NCBI GenBank assembly: GCA_051881635.1
Contig: JBJEQG010000056.1
Location: forward strand, 1 to 21,369
DNA length: 21,369 nucleotides
Reading direction: 5' to 3'
DNA from: JBJEQG01 sp051881635
GTDB taxonomy: Bacteria; Bacillota; Clostridia; Oscillospirales; Acutalibacteraceae
Shown here: positions 16,175 to 21,369 of the stretch, in pieces
Layout: the number at the start of each line of letters is the position of its first letter
Position numbering within the stretch: position 1 is the first letter of the stretch
Notes under the pieces: model-generated
The model's database searches: none
What the model saw: only the letters and a program-made list of their open reading frames with translations
What the model was told of the DNA's origin: nothing
Translations under genes and position numbers: made by a program

Positions 16175-16207
16175 TAGCTGAAAACGGCTTTTTGACAATT
16201 TTTTTAA

Positions 16208-17626
16208 TCAACAGTTCATAAAGCAGTCGCCGTCCGCACAATCGTTTTCCGATGCAATTTCCACCTCTGCCAAAGCGGCTTTCATCATGATTGCACATTC
16301 CAGACGCTTTTTTTGGAGTTCGCAGGACAGCGTATGGGATTTCAGAATATCGCCCTGATATTGATAGTTGTTAGCGTTGCATCCGCCGCTGCAATAGAAT
16401 TTTGCCCAACAGTCCTTACAGTTGGATTTGGAATAAACATTTGCCTTTGCAAAACGCTCTTTCATTGCACTGTCAAAAGTGCCGTCCATAATGTTGCCCA
16501 TAAGGAAATCATCGTTGCCATCAAATTGGTGACAGGGATAAATATCACCGCTCGGCGTAATACAAACATACTCGTTGCCGCAGCCGCAGCCACGCAAACG
16601 CTTAATCGCACAAGGTCCCTGATTAAGGTCAATCATGAAATGGAAGAAGTTATAGAAATCGCCGTTTTTGCGGTCCTCAATCAATGTATTTGCCAAGCGT
16701 TCATATTCCTCAAACACTCTCGGCAAATCCTCATACTTAATGGAATAATCCAACAAGGGATCGGAAACAACCGGCTCAACGGAAATCTGGTCAAAACCCA
16801 ATGACCTTATATGCTTGACATCTTCCGTGAAGTCCTCATTAAAACGGGTAAATGTTCCACGAACATAATAGTCCTTGTCCCCTCTGGACGCAACTAACTT
16901 TTGGAATTTCGGCACAATAATATCATAACTGCCGTGACCGCTTGCCGTAACTCTAAGACGGTCATTAACTTCTTTTCTGCCGTCAAGCGAAAGCACACAG
17001 TTTGACATTTCACGGTTGATAAAATCAATTTTATCGTCCGTCAAGAGCATACCGTTTGTGGTGATTGTAAAGCGGAAATTCTTGTTGTATTGCTTTTCCT
17101 TGCTCCTTGCATACGCAACAACCTCTTTGACAAGCTCAAAATTCATCAGCGGTTCGCCGCCAAAGAAATCCAATTCCAAATTATGGCGTGTTCCTGAATT
17201 TTCAATCAAAAAGTCAATCGCTTTTTTGCCGACTTCAATCGGCATAAGACAGCGTCCCTTGCCGTATTCGCCCGTTGAGGCAAAACAGTATTTGCAGCGT
17301 AAGTTGCAGTCATGTGCGATATTCAGACACAAAGCCTTAATCGGTGCTTTTGTCATCATATTGGAGAATTGCTCATAATCATCGGACGAAAACAGCATAC
17401 CGTCCTCATATAATGTACGCAGTTCCGCATAAGCGTCCGTCAATTCCTCAGCACTGTATTTTCCGCACAAAGCCTCACGGACATTTTGCGGCAGTTCGGA
17501 CGGTATTGTTTGACTTTCTTCAAAACAGTCCAAAAGGTCATAGGACGCATCGTCCAGCAAATGCACCGCACCGCTGTGTACATCAAGACAAATATTGTAT
17601 CCGTTCAATTTATATTTATGTATCAT
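16208..17626 (-). CDS. scfB: SCIFF peptide radical SAM maturase
   Basis: A 472-residue radical SAM/SPASM enzyme that forms thioether cross-links between cysteine sulfur and a backbone carbon in the SCIFF peptide. Residues 1-90 form a peptide-binding domain (MIHKYKLNGYNICLDVHSG). The core motif is C107-x3-C111-x2-C114 (CNLRCKYCF), followed by DFFGGEPLMNFELVK. The C-terminal SPASM region carries many cysteines for auxiliary clusters, including CGCGNEYVCITPSGDIYPC and CKDCWAKFYCSGGCNANN. The ATG at 17626 has AAAGGA upstream. It follows scfA by 96 bases with a terminator between them. The infC promoter begins only 34 bases after its stop and no strong terminator is visible, so some readthrough is possible. 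The natural role of SCIFF in Clostridia is not settled. Confidence 0.96.
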   Translation of the reverse strand: MIHKYKLNGYNICLDVHSGAVHLLDDASYDLLDCFEESQTIPSELPQNVREALCGKYSAEELTDAYAELRTLYEDGMLFSSDDYEQFSNMMTKAPIKALCLNIAHDCNLRCKYCFASTGEYGKGRCLMPIEVGKKAIDFLIENSGTRHNLELDFFGGEPLMNFELVKEVVAYARSKEKQYNKNFRFTITTNGMLLTDDKIDFINREMSNCVLSLDGRKEVNDRLRVTASGHGSYDIIVPKFQKLVASRGDKDYYVRGTFTRFNEDFTEDVKHIRSLGFDQISVEPVVSDPLLDYSIKYEDLPRVFEEYERLANTLIEDRKNGDFYNFFHFMIDLNQGPCAIKRLRGCGCGNEYVCITPSGDIYPCHQFDGNDDFLMGNIMDGTFDSAMKERFAKANVYSKSNCKDCWAKFYCSGGCNANNYQYQGDILKSHTLSCELQKKRLECAIMMKAALAEVEIASENDCADGDCFMNC

Positions 17627-17661
17627 ACAAAATTTTCCTTTCCCGCCGTCAAGCGGCTCGG

Positions 17662-17693
17662 CATATAAAAAGAGCGGATATTCTCCGCTCTTT
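17662..17693 (-). terminator. Intrinsic terminator between scfA and scfB
   Basis: A perfect 10-bp stem (17669-17678 with 17684-17693, AAAGAGCGGA), a 5-base loop and then TTTTTATA on the minus strand. It lies 30 bases after the scfA stop and 42 bases before the scfB start, so scfB expression probably depends on partial readthrough. Confidence 0.88.
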
Positions 17694-17722
17694 CACTCGA
17701 AGCTGTAAAAACGATAGAAAAA

Positions 17723-17875
17723 TTATTTCTCGTGTTCGCACTTCTGGTTTGCTACTGTGCAGGAGGTTTTGCAGGCAGACTGGCAGGAGGCCTGACATTC
17801 GCCGCAGCCGCCCTTAACAGCGGACTCTTTGAGGTTTGCATGGTTCAAAGTTTTGATGTGCTTTGTTTCTTTCAT
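17723..17875 (-). CDS. scfA: SCIFF (six cysteines in forty-five) peptide precursor
   Basis: A ribosomally made peptide of 50 residues, modified by the adjacent maturase. It begins MKETKHIKTLNHANLKESA (leader-like) followed by VKGGCGECQASCQSACKTSC and TVANQKCEHEK. The six cysteines are C24, C27, C31, C35, C39 and C46, with the almost invariant spacing and the GGCGECQxSCQSACKTSC core of the family. The start ATG at 17875 has AAAGGA 10 bases upstream. It has its own promoter and 5' UTR hairpin and ends at an intrinsic terminator, so a short abundant mRNA is likely. No export or peptidase gene is adjacent. The order tgt, yajC, small membrane protein, scfA, scfB matches the usual clostridial neighbourhood. 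Confidence 0.97.
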   Translation of the reverse strand: MKETKHIKTLNHANLKESAVKGGCGECQASCQSACKTSCTVANQKCEHEK

Positions 17876-17892
17876 AAAATTCAATCCTTTCG

Positions 17893-17914
17893 GGAACAGT
17901 CAAACTGCTGTTCC
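17893..17914 (-). promoter_or_regulatory. Hairpin in the scfA 5' UTR
   Basis: Perfect 7-bp arms (17893-17899 with 17908-17914; GGAACAG and CTGTTCC on the minus strand) with an 8-base loop, placed between the promoter and the scfA ribosome site. It lacks a T-run, so it may be an RNA-stabilising or protein-binding structure, not a terminator. Confidence 0.55.
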
Positions 17915-17929
17915 AATAGTTATAGAAAC

Positions 17930-17958
17930 ATTATACCATTAACTTTTTACAAATTCAA
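17930..17958 (-). promoter_or_regulatory. Sigma-A-like promoter of scfA
   Basis: TTGAAT (17953-17958), a 17-base spacer and a perfect TATAAT (17930-17935). It begins just after the stop codon of the upstream membrane-protein gene and gives a 5' UTR of about 50 bases. Confidence 0.75.
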
Positions 17959-17960
17959 CC

Positions 17961-18353
17961 TTATTTTCGTCTTTGTCGTCTGTTTACGCCAAAAATTCCG
18001 CCGACTGCACCCCCAGCCAACATCAATCCCAAACGAAGCAATACGGAAAAGAGTGACGGTGTCCCCGACATATTGCCCAATCCGACTGACAGCATAACGA
18101 TAAAAAGAACACTTGCCGCCGCCAGACCGACCAAAAGCCCTTTGCTATGGGTGATTTTTGCCGCCGCAAATCCCGCCGTCAAAGCCGCCATACAGGATAA
18201 TGCAATCACACACGGTGTTGTTGCCCCCTCAGGCATATTTCCAAGTTTCACAAACAGCAAAGAACACAGCAAAAGCAATACCGTACACAATATTGTCCCG
18301 CAGACCGCTCCAATCAAAACCGCCCGCACAAATCGAGGCACTTTATTTTCCAT
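17961..18353 (-). CDS. Small membrane protein, YrzE/TIGR04086-like
   Basis: About 130 residues with four probable membrane helices: AVLIGAVCGTILCTVLLLL, TPCVIALSCMAALTAGFAAA, KGLLVGLAAASVLFIVMLSV and SVLLRLGLMLAGGAVGGIFG. A basic tail NRRQRRK follows. Length, topology and position after yajC match the TIGR04086 family, which includes B. subtilis YrzE, also next to the yajC homologue and tgt. The function is unknown. I start at ATG 18353; the in-frame GTG at 18362 abuts the GGAGG site and is unlikely. It is separated from yajC by a terminator and repeat copy E, and no clear promoter is visible in front of it. Confidence 0.85.
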   Translation of the reverse strand: MENKVPRFVRAVLIGAVCGTILCTVLLLLCSLLFVKLGNMPEGATTPCVIALSCMAALTAGFAAAKITHSKGLLVGLAAASVLFIVMLSVGLGNMSGTPSLFSVLLRLGLMLAGGAVGGIFGVNRRQRRK

Positions 18354-18388
18354 ACCCCTCACCCTCCATTTATTCCCATTCTATGCAC

Positions 18389-18405
18389 CATATTCCTCGA
18401 ATATG
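18389..18405. other. Perfect short palindrome CATATTC-CTC-GAATATG
   Basis: Arms of 7 bp with a 3-base spacer, between repeat copy E and the start of the YrzE-like gene. It could be an operator or a small mRNA hairpin in that gene's 5' region; the sequence alone does not decide. Confidence 0.4.
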
Positions 18406-18407
18406 TT

Positions 18408-18550
18408 AAAGGCTTTGCCCCAAACCCCACCAAAGGGCGGCGAGCCGAGAGCCTCGGTCGCACCGCCGCCGGCAAAATGCCTTTGGAAACCGCAAGCCTT
18501 TGAATTTGCGTGTCGAGGCACTCGACCTTGACCTAAACTTTAATTTTTGA
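18408..18550 (+). repeat. Modular hairpin repeat, copy E (longest)
   Basis: Contains GGCTTTGCCCC, AAACCCCACCAAAGGGC, the CCGAG-AGC-CTCGG cassette (18444-18464) enclosed by complementary GGCGG/CCGCC arms, TGCCTTTGGAAACCGCAAGCC, a second CGAG hairpin (GTCGAG-GCA-CTCGAC) and the tail CTTGACCTAAAC followed by TTTAATTTTT. The tail matches copy B exactly for 21 bases and the cassette matches copy A exactly for 21 bases. Confidence 0.85.
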
Positions 18551-18581
18551 TAAGTTATGGAACAGGTCTAATATAAAAACA

Positions 18582-18614
18582 AAAGGGAAAGCCGTTTTTA
18601 GGGGCTTTCCCTTT
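18582..18614 (-). terminator. Intrinsic terminator of yajC
   Basis: A perfect 12-bp stem (18582-18593 with 18603-18614, AAAGGGAAAGCC) and a 9-base loop, followed on the minus strand by TTGTTTTTAT, 15 bases after the yajC stop. Confidence 0.92.
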
Positions 18615-18629
18615 AAATATTTCTTGCAA

Positions 18630-19070
18630 TTATTTTTCTTCTTTGGAGGAATTATCCTTTTCAGATTTTTCCGCTTTTTCTTTTGCAGCTTTCTCAGCCT
18701 TTTCGTTCTTTTCCTTTGAAGCCTTTTCCTCGTCCTCAGGTGTTACGATTGTGGAAATTGCCCATTTCTTAAAACGCATTCTCGTTCTGTCGGCAGATGT
18801 TTCGAGAACAAAGCTCTCATCATCGTCACGAACGGAAATAACACGCCCCATGATACCGCCGATTGTAACAACCTCTTGTCCCACTTGAAGATTTTTCTTC
18901 AATTCTTCTTCCTGCTTTTGCTTTTTCTTGCTCGGACGAATAATGATAAAATAGAATGCAACAATGATAACAGCCCACATTGCAAGCATACCAACGGTTT
19001 GCCATACCTGATTACCCCCGTTGGCAGTTGTGCTGGCTGCTGATGAAGCCCCGTCCAACAAAAACATCAT
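18630..19070 (-). CDS. yajC: Preprotein translocase subunit YajC
   Basis: An accessory membrane subunit of the Sec translocase. The protein is 146 residues. A short outside N-terminus precedes one membrane helix at about 24-46 (VGMLAMWAVIIVAFYFIIIRP), then the family motif KKKQKQEEELKKNLQVGQEVVTIGG. The compact soluble domain runs to about residue 110. The last 35 or so residues are an unusual Lys/Glu/Ala-rich tail (KASKEKNEKAEKAAKEKAEK, then SEKDNSSKEEK), likely a disordered or helical charged extension. GGGAG lies 5 bases before ATG 19070 and 8 before the next ATG. The gene has its own promoter and terminator. secD and secF, which often follow yajC, are not in the window. Confidence 0.95.
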   Translation of the reverse strand: MMFLLDGASSAASTTANGGNQVWQTVGMLAMWAVIIVAFYFIIIRPSKKKQKQEEELKKNLQVGQEVVTIGGIMGRVISVRDDDESFVLETSADRTRMRFKKWAISTIVTPEDEEKASKEKNEKAEKAAKEKAEKSEKDNSSKEEK

Positions 19071-19108
19071 AAATACTCCCTTTCATTTGTTAATATAAAT
19101 ACGCCCTT

Positions 19109-19138
19109 ATTATATCAAAGAATTATTCCCTATTTCAA
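19109..19138 (-). promoter_or_regulatory. Sigma-A-like promoter of yajC
   Basis: TTGAAA (19133-19138), an 18-base spacer and a perfect TATAAT (19109-19114), in the 78-base gap between tgt and yajC. Confidence 0.65.
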
Positions 19139-19148
19139 TTCTCAAATG

Positions 19149-20279
19149 TCATATTCTCTTATCCAATATTTCATGATATTTCGTATAAAATTCCGTAAAA
19201 CGCCCTTCATCTAATGCCTCACGAATTTTCATCAAAAGCGTATTGTAAAAATAAATGTTGTGCATAACCGACAAACGCATTGCCAACATTTCACCGCTTT
19301 TAAATAAATGGCGAATATATGCCCTCGAAAAATTACGGCAAACGGGACAGTCACATTCTTCATCAATCGGGCGTTCGTCCATCGCATACTTTTGGTTCAT
19401 CATGTTCATGCGTCCACTCCATGTAAAGATGTTGGCATGACGGGCATTTCGGGTTGGCATAACGCAATCAAACATATCAACCCCACGATAAACCGCCTCA
19501 ATAATATTACACGGCGTACCGACACCCATAAGATAGCGTGGCTTGTCTTTAGGCATAAAAGGCTCAACCGTATCAATAACATGATACATTTCTTCCGCCG
19601 ACTCACCCACAGCCAAACCGCCGATTGCATAGCCGTCCAAATCCAACTCACGAATGGCTTTCATGTGGTTAATACGCAAATCCTCATAAGTCGAACCTTG
19701 ATTGATACCAAACAGCATTTGTTTTTTGTTGATTGTACTTTCGGTATTGTTCAATTCCGCCATTTTGTTTTTGCAGCGAACCAACCAACGATAAGTACGG
19801 TCGCAAGAAGCCTTTACATAATCATAAGGGGCAGGGTTTTCTATGCACTCATCAAACGCCATTGCAATTGTAGATGCCAAATGCGATTGAATGGTCATGC
19901 TTTCCTCAGGTCCCATAAAAATTTTTCTGCCGTCAATATGCGAGGAAAAGTAAACACCCTCCTCTTTAATTTTTCTCAGCTTGGCAAGTGAAAACACTTG
20001 AAATCCGCCACTGTCCGTCAAAATCGGGCCGTTCCACAATGTAAAACGCTGTAATCCGCCGAGTTTATGGATATTCTCATCTCCGGGACGCAAATGCAAA
20101 TGATAAGTATTGCAAAGCTGTACTTGGCACCGTAATTCTTTCAGGTCCAATGCCGAAACCGCACCCTTGATTGCACCGCAGGTTGCCACATTCATAAAGG
20201 CTGGTGTTTGTACCGTACCATGTGGTGTTTCAAGCTTTCCCCGTCTGGCGTTGCCCTCTTGTTTCAACAGTGTGTACAT
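19149..20279 (-). CDS. tgt: tRNA-guanine transglycosylase
   Basis: Exchanges G34 for the queuine precursor preQ1 in tRNAs with GUN anticodons. The protein is 376 residues. The base-binding Asp is D89 in LTDSGGFQVFSL, the nucleophile is D271 in GVDMFDCVMPTRNARH, and the zinc site is C309, C311 and C314 (CDCPVC) with H340. All catalytic parts are present. I start at ATG 20279, which has GAGG 7 bases upstream; the in-frame TTG at 20285 is part of that spacing. It lies 21 bases after the DUF2185-like gene and probably shares its promoter. queA, the usual partner, is not visible in the window. Confidence 0.97.
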   Translation of the reverse strand: MYTLLKQEGNARRGKLETPHGTVQTPAFMNVATCGAIKGAVSALDLKELRCQVQLCNTYHLHLRPGDENIHKLGGLQRFTLWNGPILTDSGGFQVFSLAKLRKIKEEGVYFSSHIDGRKIFMGPEESMTIQSHLASTIAMAFDECIENPAPYDYVKASCDRTYRWLVRCKNKMAELNNTESTINKKQMLFGINQGSTYEDLRINHMKAIRELDLDGYAIGGLAVGESAEEMYHVIDTVEPFMPKDKPRYLMGVGTPCNIIEAVYRGVDMFDCVMPTRNARHANIFTWSGRMNMMNQKYAMDERPIDEECDCPVCRNFSRAYIRHLFKSGEMLAMRLSVMHNIYFYNTLLMKIREALDEGRFTEFYTKYHEILDKRI

Positions 20280-20300
20280 TCTCAAACCTCACTTTGAGTT

Positions 20301-21104
20301 TTATTGATTATCTTTCTTTTCTTCATCGGTTGTTTCTGTCTTTGGAACAAATTTCAAAACCGTACCGTTTTTTTCGTCCTCAACGGCTTTGTTTTCTTTT
20401 GCCCTTCTTACAGCCTCGTCAAGCTGTTCTTTAAGTTTCCTTTGTCCCTCTTGTTCTCTTCTTCTCAATTCTTCCTCCGGTGTAAACGGAATCGGATTAT
20501 CGTTTTCGTCAACAACAGCAGTAATGTCATTTTTAGAGATTGTTACCAATGTACCCACAGGCATAGCCAAAGCACGCATGGCAACAGGACGCATTTTAAT
20601 CAGCTCACAGACAGGCAATTTGAGAAAATCCTCTGCCTGATGGTCGTCCTCATGCTCATCGTTTGTAAGTCCGAGATACCAGCCTGAATCGGAATCATCA
20701 GTAGGCGTTGTGCGTGTCAGATAAATTTCATCGGCTTTTGCTGCCTGTCTGAGAACAATCATGCTCTGTCTGAAAAATGTATTTAAAGGCTGAACCTTTG
20801 CGGTTGCAATCATTTCCGACTGCATATTATGTATAATCAAAGCGATTGTAAGGTCCGTTGTTCTTTCATTAAAGGGATTTTTACGATAATTTACGGTTGC
20901 AACCTCGTAAAAGTCATTTTCCTTTCTCTTAACAAGAAAGAAATAAGAAAAACCGAAACCCAACGCAAAATTGGGGTCAAAAATATCATGCTGTTCGCTT
21001 GCTTTTTTCAAAATCTGAAACAATGCTCCAACGGCATTTTTAAAGAATTGTTGGGCACTTGCTTTAATCGTTTGGTCTTTAATGGTTGTTTCAAAAGTAA
21101 ACAT
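20301..21104 (-). CDS. Protein with a DUF2185/Imm33-like domain and charged tail
   Basis: A 267-residue soluble protein. Residues 1 to about 125 form a domain that I do not recognise. Residues about 125-200 (YLTRTTPTDDSDSGWYLG, the DEHEDDH stretch, PVGTLVTI) resemble the DUF2185 family, also called Imm33, whose members show DSGW, an acidic loop and a PxGT motif. This is pattern recall, not a search. The remaining 55 or so residues are charged and probably helical (EEELRRREQEGQRKLKEQL onward), ending KKDNQ. The ATG at 21104 follows AAAGGAGC at ideal spacing. A strong promoter precedes it and tgt follows by 21 bases. Its link to tRNA modification is unknown; it may be there only by chance. Confidence 0.7.
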   Translation of the reverse strand: MFTFETTIKDQTIKASAQQFFKNAVGALFQILKKASEQHDIFDPNFALGFGFSYFFLVKRKENDFYEVATVNYRKNPFNERTTDLTIALIIHNMQSEMIATAKVQPLNTFFRQSMIVLRQAAKADEIYLTRTTPTDDSDSGWYLGLTNDEHEDDHQAEDFLKLPVCELIKMRPVAMRALAMPVGTLVTISKNDITAVVDENDNPIPFTPEEELRRREQEGQRKLKEQLDEAVRRAKENKAVEDEKNGTVLKFVPKTETTDEEKKDNQ

Positions 21105-21163
21105 TGAAAAGCTCCTTTATCTGCATATAAATTTTTGTTGGGGGGCAAACCTATACATTGTAT

Positions 21164-21192
21164 ATTTTATAACACTCCCATTTCTTTGTCAA
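21164..21192 (-). promoter_or_regulatory. Sigma-A-like promoter for the DUF2185-like gene and tgt
   Basis: A perfect TTGACA (21187-21192), a 17-base spacer and TAAAAT (21164-21169), giving a 5' UTR of about 50 bases. Confidence 0.8.
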
Positions 21193-21257
21193 TCATTATT
21201 ATCCGTAACTGAGATTTGTACTTTTCTCTTTTGAAAGTTGAAAATCACAGTAATATC

Positions 21258-21286
21258 AAAAAAGAGAAAGCCGCCTCGACTTTCTC
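21258..21286 (-). terminator. Intrinsic terminator of the gene entering from the right
   Basis: GAGAAAG/CTTTCTC arms (21264-21270 with 21280-21286) enclosing an additional short CG/CG pairing, followed on the minus strand by six T residues (21258-21263). It lies about 10 bases after a stop codon at 21296. Confidence 0.8.
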
Positions 21287-21295
21287 CTCTTAATC

Positions 21296-21369
21296 TTATA
21301 TCTGTTTATCCCAATCACTCGGAATATCCTTAATCATTCCAAAACTTTTAAGCCTGAATTGATTGTCTT
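21296..21369 (-). CDS. C-terminal end of an unidentified protein (partial)
   Basis: The minus-strand frame entering from the right edge reads DNQFRLKSFGMIKD then IPSDWDKQI and stops at TAA 21296-21298. An intrinsic terminator follows directly, which supports this as a true gene end. Only 23 complete codons are visible, too few to name a family; it does not resemble the end of QueA. Confidence 0.5.
   Translation of the reverse strand, partial: DNQFRLKSFGMIKDIPSDWDKQI

Noticed and set aside
2554..18550. The repeats as a CRISPR array or an insertion sequence
   Set aside because: They are dispersed singly, vary in length, have no regular spacers and carry no transposase or target duplications that I can see.
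19308..19991. A plus-strand open frame of 227 codons antisense to tgt
   Set aside because: The opposite strand carries the complete Tgt active site and zinc motif; the plus-strand product has no recognisable feature.

Overview
The window is a stretch of bacterial chromosome from a low-GC Gram-positive anaerobe, most probably a member of the Clostridia (Bacillota). The evidence is the six-cysteine SCIFF peptide with its radical SAM maturase, folate-dependent TrmFO, the topA-trmFO and rnc-smc gene neighbourhoods, AGGAGG-type ribosome binding sites and consensus sigma-A promoters. I cannot name the species. Every gene I can support lies on the minus strand, so transcription runs from high to low coordinates.

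Layout in the direction of transcription. (1) 21369-19149: the tail of an unidentified gene and its terminator, then a strong promoter driving a DUF2185/Imm33-like protein and tgt (tRNA queuosine synthesis). (2) 19138-17961: yajC with its own promoter and terminator, a repeat element, and a YrzE-like small membrane protein. (3) 17958-16208: the SCIFF locus. A promoter and a 5' UTR hairpin precede scfA (50 codons), an intrinsic terminator follows it, and then comes the maturase scfB. (4) 16174-14750: the translation operon infC-rpmI-rplT, with a perfect consensus promoter, a leader that contains an attenuator, an AUU start codon on infC and a strong terminator. (5) 14669-9349: a shikimate-kinase-like gene, a SpoU-type RNA methyltransferase, a small orphan gene, dprA and topA. 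(6) 9205-1: a flavodoxin-fold oxidoreductase, a duplicated EamA transporter and a DUF7832-like membrane protein, which look like an insertion between topA and trmFO. These are followed by trmFO, plsX, rnc, an Elp3-like radical SAM protein and smc, which runs off the left edge.

Most of the window is core information processing: chromosome structure (smc, topA, dprA), RNA maturation and modification (rnc, trmFO, tgt, SpoU methyltransferase), translation (infC, rpmI, rplT), secretion (yajC) and lipid precursor synthesis (plsX). The accessory elements are the SCIFF peptide system, three orphan genes that resemble or could be immunity-type proteins, and a family of GC-rich modular hairpin repeats. 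Five clear copies and one decayed copy of this family occupy most of the longer intergenic gaps. One copy supplies the last codons of a coding sequence and another overlaps a promoter.

I see no phage, IS element, CRISPR array, tRNA or rRNA gene. The least explained signals are the repeat family and its movable CGAG-hairpin cassette, the altered active site of the shikimate-kinase-like protein, the near-symmetric duplicated transporter, and the regulatory layout of scfA/scfB.
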